A program made the position numbers and the translations under genes. Of a stretch of 64,000 nt of DNA, positions 1 to 11,935 are shown in pieces. The notes beneath the pieces are model-generated. The model did no database searches, had not been told where the DNA came from, and saw nothing but the letters and a program-made list of their open reading frames with translations. The DNA is from Crotalaria pallida (taxonomy: Eukaryota > Streptophyta > Magnoliopsida > Fabales > Fabaceae): contig CM075651.1 in NCBI GenBank assembly GCA_037953625.1, positions 61,738,501 to 61,802,500 of the forward strand. The letters run 5' to 3'. Positions within the stretch are counted from its first letter, which is position 1. The number at the start of each line of letters is the position of its first letter.

Positions 1-344
1 CTCAATGTCCGGTTCTCTTACCAAAGGTGTTATTATGATAGAGAGGATCCTAACATGGATTTAAAAAAGAAAACAAGTGCAAAGCATTATAAATTTATAA
101 CATGTATGTAGACTGCAGAGGGTTATGATATATGCATCACAGTTCTTGTTTTCACACGAGAAAACTTAGAAAGGGAACATTGAAATGTAAGCAAAAACCA
201 ATTTTATTATTGAGATGCGTAATAAATACAAGAGACCTAAATCCTCGCTATATTTGAAGGGAAAGTAGAACATATCAAGCCTAAATACTATTACATCATC
301 AACCTTTAATGTTACTTCACAATGCTCTATTTTTCGTCACATTG

Positions 345-1892
345 CTACCTCAAGACAAGTGCAAAATCTTCTTGTGTGGTGGCCTCTCCTCTCAAATTCT
401 GACCAAGAGAGAGATTATACCGGTGCCATTCTTCGGAGTCTATACCTCTATGCATAGCGTACAACCAGGGTGGTAGTTGTCCAATGAGTAATGAAGTACA
501 GCTAGGAATTGACTCAGACATTTGAATGAAAAAGATTTAATTTTCCAGTTAAATCATGTCTGATTGACCAGGAATGTTTCAACTAAATTATTGAACAGAC
601 GATTTTACACTCAACTGTTCCGTTTAAATGGTCACAACATTTTCAAATTGAGTAGAAAGAATCATTTATTTATCATTATGCAAAATGTAAATGAAACACG
701 AATGGAAGCAGAATGAAGAATGGAAGCAGAAGAGTGCTTCAACCCAAAGTAAATTTAGATAAGAGACCGACTTTTCAAGCTTCATAAAATTTAGATGGCA
801 CTGATAGCAGAAAAGAAATCAAAGTAAAATACCATTAAAGAAATAAGTTCAACAAAATGGTAATGGCTTCATCGCATAACTCACGACAAACCTCCAAATT
901 GTCCTCCTCCTACCTTACACTGTTTACATGATTGAAACTCCAAGGCTTCATCAGTTAATTCATAACTTTGATCATTAAAAAAAAGGAATCATAACTTAGA
1001 TTACTGAATAAATAATTAAATGCAAATTAATTTGTTAGGTTCATAGGAGATAGACAAGCAAGAATAACAACTGAGTAAAAGTTCAGTTAAACTAACCAAA
1101 CCAATGAATTTCTTCTTCCTATACGGTTTCCTCTATTTAACTATCTAACTGCCATCATAACTAACTCAACCATCACTAATAAAACTCAGATTCAGACCTT
1201 ATTGTGCAAGATTAGAATAAGCTCAGAATAAATGCTGGTGTTCTGCAATAAAATCTATCCTATACTCCTTTCATATCAAATTTACCAGATTTCTCAACTT
1301 TCTTGACCATGAGGGCTATCTTTATTATTATAAATGTCCTAGCTTAGAAAATTTAAGTCAGTAAGAAGGCTTAAATCAGTAAAATGCATAATTTAAGGAT
1401 GGTTGGTCCTCCCATGTCAAATACTTACCTCAATGACCTTTAGCTTTGAATGTGACAGATCTTCGGTTCAAGAAAGCCCAAGTTTATTCAGTGCATAGAA
1501 ACCACGAGAAAGGAAACACCATCCTCATCTTTGTTTCACGAAAACCTGAAACAGATAAATTACTCAAAATTCCTCTACAGCAATATAGAAAGGTTATCAG
1601 ACAAAGCTTGTATCAATATGCACTTGAACCCAGAATTGGGAATTTAACATAATACTACCTCCAATCCATTTTATCTATCGCTTTGGCAATTTTCAGATAT
1701 TCAAAATTATTTGTCCTTTTAGGAATTTGAGGGTGTATTAATTAATTTTTTCCAACTTTAACACTGCCTTTTAATATTTTGAAATATGTGAATGAGAAAG
1801 ATAATGTAGTGTTTAAATATTATTGTAAAGTTACCTTATACTTCTTTTGAAAACTGAAGCATTAAATGATTTTCTTAATCCCTTTGAAACAC
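345..1892 (-). CDS. 3' end of an unidentified plant gene (partial, exon-level guess)
   Basis: Three segments on the minus strand look like exons. The last, 345-512, gives 55 residues ending in DFALVLR and a TAG stop, and contains LIGQLPPWLYAMHRG and SEEWHRYNLSLG. The one before it, 914-965, encodes YELTDEALEFQSCKQCK with a good donor (AAG|GTAGG) and joins the last exon in phase 0. Further upstream, 1835-1892 encodes VSKGLRKSFNASVFKRSI between a TTTTAG acceptor and an AG|GTAACT donor. A strong donor (ATTGAG|GTAAGT) near 1432 suggests another exon between, which I could not close in frame. I do not recognise the family. The 5' part would lie in 1900-3300, or may have been lost when the LTR element at 3388 inserted. 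Chance open frames remain possible. Confidence 0.35.
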
Positions 1893-2071
1893 CTAAAACA
1901 ACAGATAAATTGGAGTGGAGGAGTAAAGTGCATGACATGCCATCAGTATTAAAATGTTCATTACTATGCGGAAATCCAAAGGCAACACATGTTCATGCCT
2001 ATTCAATCTCAAGTACCTATTTTAAAATACCACAATTCAATTAACAAAAAACAATCTCCCTGATACCTGTC

Positions 2072-2076
<5 letters not shown>

Positions 2077-2120
<44 letters not shown>
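2077..2120. repeat. (AT)n microsatellite
   Basis: A perfect run of about 22 AT dinucleotides. It lies in AT-rich DNA between 1900 and 3387 in which I see no other convincing feature. Confidence 0.9.
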
Positions 2121-2123
<3 letters not shown>

Positions 2124-3387
2124 ACTGGAAAACATAGGTGTGAAGAAGGAGCATCTAGAAGCGGTACCAAAAAATAAAAAATAAAAAGAACTGCATTGGC
2201 CATTTGAAATAGGAAAAATCTTCCACAGAAAACATGAATAAAAAAAAAAAAGAATCTTCCAAAGCTTCTCGTGCTTGTGCTTTACTGAAATTGCTTGTGA
2301 AATTCATTGAATTCATCAAAGTTGCAACAAGTAAGAATTTAAGTAGCATTCGCATTTCTATGTAAATTTTTTAAATTTTCATGCATATATGTTTTTAAAA
2401 CAGAAGCAAATGGTATCTAAAAGTTTCTCTTGGATATGCTTTTCAAATTAACAATAGCTTTAATTCCTTCAGACATTGCACAGCATTTTCATAATTTCAA
2501 TCAAAATTTCTTCGTAAAATTATACACTTCTTGTACCTTCTATCAGTAACTTAAAAGTGCATGAAATACCTACCCTAAACTCAGTTAATTATTGCACAAT
2601 CAGAAAAAGCTTGAAATTTTACTTCAACATTTTCATCACCAGATAACAACCCTAGCTCAAGCATTTTAAAATGCCCAAATTTGTTCACAGGCCCACAATC
2701 GTACATTTAGCAATTATATAAGTTATAACCAAATTATAGCAATTATGTTTTCTTTGTCATACTCAATTCCAATGAATAATGATACAGCGCCTACATAACC
2801 GATCATCATTCTTCTAGTTTAGAACTCCATTTAAAAATTGGTAAAGATAATCCTCCAAAACAGAGAAACTAAAAGAAAACATTGACCATAAGATATATTT
2901 AAAATTGCAATAAAAAAATTCTGCAATACTGCAATTTCCCCAGATCAGATGGGAATCAACCGTCAATATATCACCAAAGACAGGACATAAACAGAACCCT
3001 ATCCTACACATTAGTAACAGCATGAAAGACTATTGACTGTAGTTGTTCAACTTATAGTGTTTAGGTAGAGACAGAAGAAAAGAGAGAAAGGAGACTTGTT
3101 ATTCCCAAGTACAATGTTGTGTTACAAAATACTAGCACAATGGTCCTATTTATTTGTACTGATAATTAATTAGGTTAAGTACCAGTGTAATACCACTAGT
3201 ACAGGCCCAAGCCCATTAAATTAAATAATTAAATAACATGAGCTAAGATTAATAACCCTAAATAACTAAGGAAACAACTACAAAGATTGCTTCCTCAATG
3301 AGATGAATAATTGATTTCACAATATATTGTAAAGATATACTTAGATATAACAAATATATTTTGTGAAGAAGTTGTTATGAAATGAAA

Positions 3388-3693
3388 TGTAACATACCCA
3401 AAATGATGATAAAGATAAAGACCAATTTGAGATGGTCAATCTCCAGAAATTAGATGAGAAATGAGAAAACTAGAGAATAGAGATGAGAGGCATAGACTCA
3501 ATTCATTTTTCATTTCATTCTTCCCCAAATGAAAACTACAACAAGACTTATATAGAGTAATACAAGAACATTCTAGAACTATTATAATAACTAATAATAC
3601 TTATTTAATTAACTATCTAATATTTATCCTATACCTACTCTCCAAATTAGTCTAATAATTCTTTTAATATTTAATACACTTAATATCATTACA
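3388..3693 (-). repeat. 3' LTR of the PFP-carrying element
   Basis: 306-bp direct repeat, TGTAAC...CATTACA on the plus strand. The long minus-strand frame ends inside it. It differs from the copy at 5182-5487 at very few positions; one visible change is AACTATC here against AACTGTC in the other copy. Confidence 0.85.
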
Positions 3694-4673
3694 TTACCGA
3701 CCCCTTCAAAATCAACCTTGTCCTCAAGGTTGAAGTTGTTATGGTACTGGAGAAACAAACAGCACATATCATTATTATTTGCACTAGAATAATAACTCTC
3801 CAATGCTAAATAATCATTCTCAAAAACCACGTTGAACCCAAAATGGCCATGATCAGTGCTTGAAATTATGAAAGTGGGCTTATATCCATGAAGCCCATCC
3901 AAGTATAGCTTCTGCGTTGTGTCATGGGCTTGTTTAAACTGCCTTGGAGTTTCTATCATGTCCACACCACTGCACAGCATGTGAAACCCACCCCTGAAAC
4001 CACACAATGTGCTACCTTGTATGAAGATTCCAGAAATGACATCATGGCCACCAGGAGCATGACCGCCGGATAAAACCACACCGATCTTCAACTTCTGATC
4101 TGGTAGCGCCGCATTGGCATTAACGTTAGGAAGCAACACTGCCGAAGGCTGACCGAACAAATGCGGAAAGAGCTTCGCAATCTCATCGGAGGTGATTTCC
4201 GAAAGTGCCTTCGACGGAGGGATTTCCGGTGGCGGAGATAATGGTTTCCACAATGGTGCTCTCGGTGGAGATGGTGTATCCCACGGTGTCTCACGATGGT
4301 TGTCGACTTCCTCTCGCTCTCCATCATATTTCAGATCTGGTGTTAGACGTGAGTACAGCGGGGTTGTCGGCGGCGAAAGTGCCGTCCTCGGTGGTTCGCG
4401 ACGAGGCATGGGGTTTTCTTCTCCTTTCTCCTTGTTCTCGTCGCAGTCTAAGCTTGACGGAGGAAACGGTGGTTGCCGTGGTGGAGCTCGCGTTGGAGGT
4501 GGTGTCTGCCATGGAGGCGCTCGTGGCGGCGCTAGCGGTGGAGAAAGTTGGTTCCTCGACTGAGCACGGTTGAGCAACGAGATCTCATTCCTACAATTGT
4601 ATCGATCGCCAGCGACAATTTCCGATGACAAAACCGGAGCTCGCAGCGGTGCCTGCGGGTGCTGTTGGTACAC
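3624..4673 (-). pseudogene. ORF2 of LTR element: proline-rich leader fused to a PFP beta-subunit fragment
   Basis: A 349-residue open frame. Residues 1-160 are rich in proline and arginine (repeated PPRAPP-type motifs) and unlike any enzyme. Residues about 163-262 (roughly 4187 down to 3888) match the plant pyrophosphate:fructose-6-phosphate 1-phosphotransferase beta subunit: EIAKLFPHLFGQPSA, then KIGVVLSGG.APGGH.VISGIF, then GST..GFRGG, then a block like CSGRDKIET..QFKQA. Short pieces expected after SGIF and after GFRGG are missing, and the match stops before the GGDDSNT catalytic region, so enzyme activity is not expected. Several introns would normally interrupt this stretch, yet none is present, which points to capture from spliced RNA. 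The last residues run into the 3' LTR. Confidence 0.75.
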
Positions 4674-4676
4674 GTC

Positions 4677-5219
4677 TCATCCTTGCTCCTTGATCTTTCC
4701 GAATATTAGTTCCCGTGGTGGATGCGGCTTAGCTGGCATAGAGTCACAATGGTTCTGAGTATGGGGTAGAGGGCTATGGTTCAGATCTGGTAACTGATTT
4801 TGTTTGGTATCTGCACTGTGTGTGGCGTCATTGTGATGCTGAGTGAAGGGTGAGTAAGGTGGTTGGTGGTAGATCTGTGAGGATGTCTGGTAGGGTGGAG
4901 AATAAGGTTGAGAAAATGGAAAATAGGGTTGCGAAAGTGGTGATGGCTGTGGTGGCGGCCGGAGTGGTTGAGAATGGAGGTGGTGGTGGTGGTCAAAATA
5001 ATATCTATAATTGTAGTCTGAAAATAGGAGGTCTCCATGAGACAAGTTAGGTGGAGGAAAATGGTTAGATTGTTGGAGACAAGATGCATAGCAAATGTTA
5101 CACGGTGGTTGATGGTGGCCGGATTGTGGTTGGTAGTGGGGATTCATGGTGGGAGGGTGGTCTCTGGATGAAAGCACCAAATGTAACATACCCAAAATGA
5201 TGATAAAGATAAAGACCAA
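4677..5219 (-). CDS. ORF1 of the LTR element, Pro/His/Tyr-rich protein
   Basis: An open frame that starts within the 5' LTR. The most plausible start in the internal region is the methionine of MNPHYQPQSG near 5146. The product is low-complexity, rich in proline, histidine, tyrosine and glutamine, with a run of four histidines, and has no zinc knuckle or other gag hallmark that I can see. It ends just upstream of the PFP-carrying frame, with one stop between them. It may be a degenerate gag, a captured exon, or non-coding. Confidence 0.4.
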   Translation of the reverse strand: MVFIFIIILGMLHLVLSSRDHPPTMNPHYQPQSGHHQPPCNICYASCLQQSNHFPPPNLSHGDLLFSDYNYRYYFDHHHHLHSQPLRPPPQPSPLSQPYFPFSQPYSPPYQTSSQIYHQPPYSPFTQHHNDATHSADTKQNQLPDLNHSPLPHTQNHCDSMPAKPHPPRELIFGKIKEQG

Positions 5220-5487
5220 TTTGAGATGGTCAATCTCCAGAAATTAGATGAGAAATGAGAAAACTAGAGAATAGAGATGAGAGGCATAGACTCAATTCAT
5301 TTTTCATTTCATTCTTCCCCAAATGAAAACTACAACAAGACTTATATAGAGTAATACAAGAACATTCTAGAACTATTATAATAACTAATAATACTTATTT
5401 AATTAACTGTCTAATATTTATCCTATACCTACTCTCCAAATTAGTCTAATAATTCTTTTAATATTTAATACACTTAATATCATTACA
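5182..5487 (-). repeat. 5' LTR of the PFP-carrying element
   Basis: Second copy of the 306-bp terminal repeat. On the minus strand it is the upstream LTR and would supply the promoter for the two open frames. Confidence 0.85.
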
Positions 5488-5640
5488 GTCTCTTGAGCAT
5501 GAGGTTATGGGTTTCGTCCCTGGACGCATATATATGAAAAAAAAAAAAAAAAAAACTAATTACGAGGAGTCCTTGCTTCTGCATACCCTGAGAGAATAGC
5601 CTCTACCGGTTGGGAGGATACTCTTGGAAACCATTTATAT
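5488..5640 (+). repeat. Possible tRNA-derived SINE fragment
   Basis: The sequence directly after the LTR contains GGTTATGGGTTTCGTCCCTGG, close to a polymerase III B box, then an A-run at 5537-5556 and a tail ending CTTGGAAACC. An A box is not visible, perhaps removed by the neighbouring LTR element. From here to 6690 I see nothing else I can name. Confidence 0.3.
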
Positions 5641-6712
5641 ATTCATACACACATATATATTCCTCTGATAGTAGTCACCCAAAAAAGGAGTAAATCAGCT
5701 CTGTTTCTAAACAAGTCTTATCCATAAAACACTCTAGGGGAAATAGCTAAACTTCAGTTCTATAAATCTTCAACATGTCATTGGTATTTATTCTATCAAG
5801 TATTGCTGATAGATATGACTTCACAAGAAACTTAAATTTCCAAATGAGCAAAGCAATGTGTCAACATAGCAGTATTTCTTTGCTTTATACACATATCCTG
5901 ATTAAATTCCCTTGTCTCATTCTACAGCAACTATTCTCTTGTCCTTGCTTATGCTCAGTATCACTGCCCACATCGCGGTGTAAAGAGCATTGTGGGGTTA
6001 CACTTGGATATGTAGAACAACAGTGATACCACTTGATCACAAAAGGACAAGGGGTAGGATTAACTCAAGGAGTGCACCAATATAAGTTAGAACTTAGAAG
6101 CTGTTGAGGAGATCAATGGCCAGACAGAGTAGCAAAGCTATCAAAATATGACTATCCACATTTACACACACTAGACCACTTTGGCCAAATTAATACATCA
6201 GAATCTTTAGACAAAATATTAACAGGGAATCAACATTTGGCTCCACAAAGAAGAAAGTACCGTAAGCATATTGAAGATGGAAGACTAAAACAACTCAACC
6301 AACCTTCAGCCCTAAAGTCCTTCCAAGTTCCATCCCATTATTAAAAGCTCAAGACACCAATCAGCCAAGAACACCAACTACAATGGTAAAGAAAAATAGA
6401 GAAGATCACCTTGCCTAACAAACCCTTAAACCAAGATTTAGGCTCACCATGCAGTATAATGCAAAATTGGACTGAGATAAACACTGAGAAACCCAAATTC
6501 TCCACCTAGAATCCACATCATTACCAAAAAACCCAACTATCATGATCATAAGCTTTCTCAAAATCTATGTTAAAGACAAGACTTGGTTTCCTCTAGGCTC
6601 TAACATCACCCACCACAACATTGGCAAAAAGAGAGGCAAAAAAAAATAAATAAAAAAAAAATAATAAATTTGTGATTGTTATGGATCACAGAGCATAGCA
6701 ACCATAAAAAAA

Positions 6713-6903
6713 ACGCTAAAGCAGTATAGAAGATAGTGGTATGACTGCTAGACTAAGAATAAGTTTAAAAAATTCATAGAGCATACAAAATTCATAATTT
6801 TAATAAAAATATCTTATAATATCGAAAATAAATGATGACAAAATTATGAAACATTCAGATATAAAAACATAATTATACCATTCTAGTATTATAGTAAACT
6901 AGC
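6713..6903. repeat. Dispersed direct repeat, copy 1
   Basis: About 190 bp, starting CGCTAAAGCAGTATAGAAGA, that recurs in diverged form at 7381-7568 (start AAGCTAAAGTAGTATAGAAG). Both copies run on to AACATAATTATACCATTC. The second copy lies inside the tandem array. Confidence 0.6.
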
Positions 6904-7259
6904 ATGTCCACAGGCATGAGAGTGCCTGTCCACCCGCATTCCTATTTTTTCATGAATAATTATATTTCAATGTATTTATGTGTTTATATACTGTTTACAA
7001 AAATAATCTGTTAAAAAAATGGAAGAAATTGAATGAAAGAGAGAGAGAAGATCCACGAATTAAAAAAAAAAGACAACAAAAACCACCTGGGCAGTTTTAA
7101 AACCACGGGAGGTTATTTTTTAAAAATCTACTTACAATTATTCTATACACATTCACTTTGTTAAAAAAATATTAATTTATAATGGTGGACACCAAAACAG
7201 GTATGGCTTTATATACAGTTATAGAAATATAATAATTGCCCATAAAAAAAGTACTATAA

Positions 7260-10200
7260 TAAATATATCATTTAAAATAATAATGCATAATTATAAGTGT
7301 AAATCACATAATAAGAACACAACTCAGCGATAATCAATGCAATAACCGGTAGAATCAATAAAACGGAAATGAGCTTTAAAAAAAGCTAAAGTAGTATAGA
7401 AGATAGTGGGATGGCTGCTAGACAAAAAATAAGTTTAAAAAATTAATAAATCTTACAAAACTCATGATTTTAATAAAAATATCTTATAAGATCAATAAAT
7501 ATATGATATCAAAAATTATGAAATATACAGATATAAAAACATAATTATACCATTCAAGTATTATAATAAATATAATATTTGCTAATAAAAAAAGTAATAT
7601 AATAAATATATCATTTAAAATAATGATGCATAATTATAAGTGTGTAAATAATATAATACGAACACAACTCAGCCGTAATCAATGCCATAACCGGTAGAAT
7701 CAATAGAAAAGGACATGAGCTGTAAACAATGCAAGGAAAGATTGCAATTATGCATCTAGGGACTAGACTATAGAAACGAACATAGAAGTTAAAAAACAAT
7801 AAGCCTGCGAAAAAAAGGAAGGGGAAAAAAAGCACAAAAGAAAAGTTGCCTATGCTAAAACAGATTAAGCTATTTAAACAGAAACCAGGTGGACCAGGAA
7901 GGGGGAGGTTTGTCCGGCAGGAATATAGCCAAAAACAGGCAGGTTACAGAACAGATACAGACAAACGGAATAGCGGTCGCTGCTTCAGCTCTCTAGGCCT
8001 TAATGCCAAAATTTGGAAGCAGCAGATATCTTAGCTGCGCCACTCTGCCGTGATTGCGCCACTATTAATTTTTTTTTAATAAATAGCTAAATAAGTAATA
8101 TAAAGTTATGATGCACAATTAATAGTTAAATGTGAAAAAACATAATATAAACCTAGCAGTCAATAATAATCAAGGCCCATAACCAAAAAGTAGAAAGTCA
8201 CTCAAAGGTAATGAGCTGTAAACTGCATTAGGAAAGAACTTGCGATTAATGCCGAGTCTAGAAATTGCAGGCAGAAAAAAGGCTGACAATATGACCAAAG
8301 AAAAGTTGCATGTAGACAACAAGCAAAACCATTCAAAACACAAAAAGGTGGTGCGCATGGCCAGAAAAGGAGAGGGCTTCACCGGAAAATGAATTAAATG
8401 CTAGAATTTGGCAGGAAAAAGTGTGGGCTACAATCTTGTATGTGCGCTTGCTGGGAATAGTGGCCACTCCTCCAAAGCTATTCCGGTAGTGATACCACGA
8501 TTTGTTGGCCGCTATGGCCACGACATTAAATGTTATGCTAATGGCTTCTGGTAGTGGCAGAGGTCTACTCCACAGTCCACACCTCTCTGCAAACCGCAAC
8601 AATTGTGTTATTATCATATTGTAAGAACTACTCCCTCCGGTCCCTATTATAAGAAAAAGGGTGCATACATATTTTGGTCTCAAATATAAGAAAAAATTAA
8701 CCAACTTTCTATTCCCAATACAATTATTCCTAAAATATTTCTAGAAAACAGTGATCTCATTTAATTTTTGTTTCATTCCCAATACAACTTTCCAAAAGTA
8801 GTCATTTTTTATGATTTTGAGAAAATTAAATACATTCAACTAATTTTCTCAATAAGTGTAATTTCGGTTTTTTCTTATAATAGGGACCGGAGGGAGTATA
8901 TCATTTAAGATAATGATTCAAAATTAATAATCAAGTGTAAAACAAACATATGGATACGAGCATACAATAATCAATGCCATAACCAGAAAGTAAAGAATCA
9001 ATAAATAGGATATGAGCTGTAAACCACATTAGGAAAGTCGTCAATGAAAGCCAGATCTAGGGACAGTGATAGAAAGAGGGAGCAAAATAAAAATTATAAT
9101 TAAAAATGAAAAAAAGTGGACTGTTACCAAAAAACATAACAAAATTTAACATGCTGAAAAAGGAAAGGCATTTTCAAAAAGGGAAAACGTGGTGGTGGGC
9201 TGTAGCCATGAAAGGGGGTGGTTTCATAGCAAAATGAATGGGCTGCCGTAATTTGGCTGGAAAAAGGGACAGGAGATTTGTTAACTGGGAATAGTGGCAA
9301 TTAAAGCTACAGGAGCCCTACCATGGCCACGACACAAACATGTGACACATGGCTCCAGGTAGCGGCAGAGGTCTACTCCGCACCGCTCTGCTGCAATCAT
9401 GCTGCTATTTATTGCTGTTGACAAATATAATAATTATATGATTTAAAATAAAGATTCAAAATTGATAATTAGGTGCGAAACCAATAGTACGAACACAAAA
9501 GTCACTAATAATAAATAATCAATAGCATAACAAGAAATTAAAAGGTCGATAAAGAGGATATGAGCTGTAAGCCGCATTAGGAAAGCTGGCAAAGAATGCC
9601 AATTCTAGGGATTTGCAGTTTTAGGAAAAAAAAAAAAAAGCACAAAAATAAAAAGGGGATGTTAACAAAAAGAACTAAAGAAAAGCTGTGTAGAAACAGA
9701 GAAAGCCCATGGAAACATAGGAAAAGGGGTGGTGGGCTTGACTCTTAAGGGGTTGGTTCGGGTGGGCTATAGAACATATATATGGCAACCAAGACTCATG
9801 ACCACTCATCCAGCTATTTAAGATATGATGCTGCAATTCACCGGACATTATGACCACCATACTAAAACGTGATGCTATTGGCTTCTGCGAATGGCAGAGG
9901 TTTGCTCCGCACCATACCGCAGAGATTGCGCAACTATTTACCAAAATTGACAGATGTTGCAATAAATGTATAAATTAAAATAATGATGGACAATTAACAA
10001 TTGTGTAAAACAAATAATAGGAAAAGAAGATTTAATATTAGTCAATGCCATAACCAGAAAGTCAATAATTGTCAATGAAAAGGATATGAGCTGTAACTCT
10101 CATTAGGAAAGATCTTGCAATGAATGCAAATCTAGGGACTTGCAATTAGAAAGAAACTGCAACATCAAAAAAAGGAAACACAATATTGTAATAAAAAACA

Positions 10201-10500
10201 AAAGAATATTGGCCGTGCTAAAATAGAAGAAAACGAATCAAAACAGAGGAAAGGGGGCAGTGGGCTTGGCCAGAAAAGGAGGGGTAACTTAGCCCAAAAA
10301 GTGGTGGTTCAACCGGATGTGAGTGGGGCTGACCAAAAATATGCGGGGTGCCGATATTTGGCCAGAATACAGGTGGGCTACAGAATGGAGAAATGGCAAA
10401 TGGAAAACAGCCACTACTCCTACTATTCATGCTACAATGCTATAATTTGGCAGCCACTCCAGCCACAACACTGACATGTGATGCTACTGGCTTTTGGTAA
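7260..10500. repeat. Diverged tandem array, units of about 530 bp
   Basis: A block containing GAGCTGTAA next to a 'CAATGCCATAACC...AG' segment returns at about 7371 (degenerate), 7717, 8213, 9014, 9562 and 10088. Spacings are about 346, 496, 534 (after removing the MITE at 8632-8896), 548 and 526 bp. Between these anchors other blocks also recur in order: GGTGGGCT-type segments, a 'GGCCACGACA...GTGATGCTA' segment and GGCAGAGGTCTACTCC. Units are well diverged. None encodes a conserved protein; open frames across units disagree in frame. It may be a satellite in decay or the inner repeats of an unrecognised transposon. Confidence 0.65.
8632..8896. mobile_element. Stowaway MITE inside the tandem array
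   Basis: 265 bp with long terminal inverted repeats starting CTCCCTCCGGTCCCTATTAT, flanked on both sides by TA. This is the Stowaway (Tc1/mariner-type) pattern. It interrupts one unit of the array, so it arrived after the array formed. Confidence 0.88.
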
Positions 10501-10525
10501 TGGCATGTAAAAAAAACGTAAACGA

Positions 10526-10560
<35 letters not shown>

Positions 10561-10640
10561 TTAATTGTAACTAAATTTGTATTGATGAAATTCTAAGTTA
10601 TTAGAAGTGAGCCAAGCTCTATTTATAGTAAGCCTACAGT
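10526..10640. repeat. (GA)n tract and possible Copia LTR remnant
   Basis: An almost pure GA run to 10560 is followed by a stretch ending AGCCAAGCTCTATTTATAG. The layout resembles the LTR at 25815-26039, which also has GA repeats followed by GAGCTGAGTCATTC and CTATTTATAG. From 10640 to 11720 I see no further feature. Confidence 0.35.
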
Positions 10641-11718
10641 GTTGACACCTGAAAAGGTAAGTAAAACAGTCGTTTCCTTATCTCTCATATTTCTTAACCT
10701 CAACTCGAACAAAAAAAAGTGTTTTATTGGAAATTGATGTATTTAAGAAACCAAAACACTTTGTGTATTTAATTTCCCAATAAAATCCATCCATTGATGG
10801 TTCCTCAATCTCCTGAATTTAGCAAACCCTTTATCCTTTAAATATTGTTTTCATATCAATTATCAAATATGCAAAGTAAATAAACTCAGGAGGACAAAAT
10901 GAGACATCACAAAAAAAATGAAAAAAAGAAAAAAATACAATAAGCACAAATATCATTTCATGTAGCCCCATATTGTCACCTTAGTCTAGCATGTGATTAT
11001 GCAGCATATCTAGGAGTCAATGCATGCTTTATTGCAAACGAGTCCTAGGTAGTCGATTGGGCTGCTAGAGTGTGCAATATTAGTTTAGCAGAGCGGATGA
11101 GGTGGTCGGCAAGATGCTATTATTGGGTGTGTCGTCTTTCTGCTTCGAAGGAGGAGGAGATGAGGAGGCGGCTTATGGCTGTTGCATTAGGGTTTTCTTT
11201 CATTCCTTCACTTTTGTTATTGATCATTTCTTTCATTTTTTTCTTTCATTCCTTCATTTTTGATAGGGTTTTCTTTCATTACGGCTTATCATTATTGATC
11301 ATTTCACAAAGGCCAAAACATCAGTTAAAGTTCCATTTTACACTTATATAAGACAAAACTAAGAATCAAAGAGAGATTTTCTAAACCATGAAACCTGGGA
11401 GTTCAATACATAAAGTGCAAGTGTCATGGATAATGAGGACAAACCGAATGAGATATTTTGAAAGAGAACAGACTCCCTAGTATACACTACTTACAACTAG
11501 TAATCAGACTTGATTCATGCTGAGGTTAAAAATAAAATAAGAAAAAAAATTATTTGAAAGTTTCTCTTTTTATCTTTTGTAAAAAAATTAAGGAAATATT
11601 TAATAATGGCAAGTAAAGAACGATTAAAACATTTAATATAAAGAATTTTTACATCAAACTACATCTCTAGTGTAATACCAAAATGGAGGGAGCCATGATC
11701 TAGAAAAAGAAAAGCTGA

Positions 11719-11822
11719 ACTCATGGGTGTAGCTTACATGGTCATGTACTAAGCTGTTAAGGTTTGAGAGTTTGAAGGTCCCGGGTTGGAACCTTGGCCA
11801 CCATCATTTGGTTGTATTGGTG
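11719..11822 (+). repeat. tRNA-derived SINE-like sequence
   Basis: The start GGGTGTAGCTTACATGGTCA resembles a polymerase III A box, and GGTCCCGGGTTGGAACC about 45 bases on resembles a B box. It adjoins the older RTE fragment directly. Confidence 0.45.
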
Positions 11823-11935
11823 GTGTGCAATGCCTACATTAGAGCAATTAAGGATATATAAGATGGGATCAAGACGAGCTCGAGAACACAAGTTGGGGTC
11901 TCAAAAGATTTTCCTATTACTGTAGGACTACACCA
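11823..11935 (+). mobile_element. Older RTE LINE, left fragment
   Basis: About 110 bp corresponding to the reverse-transcriptase stretch at 13290-13410 of the younger copy (TGCCTA.ATTAGAGC.ATTAAGGAT). It stops at TAGGACTACACCA (11923-11935), and the same 13 bases reopen the element at 14304. The two pieces were one element before the younger RTE landed. Confidence 0.85.

Larger units (their letters stand above)
3388..5487 (-). mobile_element. Small LTR retroelement carrying a captured PFP-beta fragment
   Basis: Two direct repeats of 306 bp (3388-3693 and 5182-5487), almost identical, begin TGTAACATAC and end CATTACA, as LTRs do (TG...CA). They enclose about 1.5 kb with two minus-strand open frames and no sign of reverse transcriptase, integrase or protease. 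The element is therefore non-autonomous. On the minus strand the 5' LTR is followed by TTTGGTGCTTTCATCC, where a primer binding site would be. The outer flanks (TGAAA left, GTCTC right) do not form a target-site duplication, so the insertion may have been altered by recombination between elements. The near identity of the LTRs argues for recent movement. Confidence 0.85.

Noticed and set aside
4192..4573. Glycine/alanine-rich plus-strand frames opposite the PFP-carrying frame
   Set aside because: They are the antisense of proline-rich codons; no start context or known motif.
3388..5487. Reading the PFP-like frame as a functional phosphofructokinase gene
   Set aside because: It lacks most of the enzyme including the GGDDSNT region, has internal deletions, and sits between LTRs.
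7260..10500. Regular repeats considered as a CRISPR-like array or rRNA spacer
   Set aside because: Units are about 530 bp, diverged and without short conserved repeats or rRNA; this is eukaryotic DNA.
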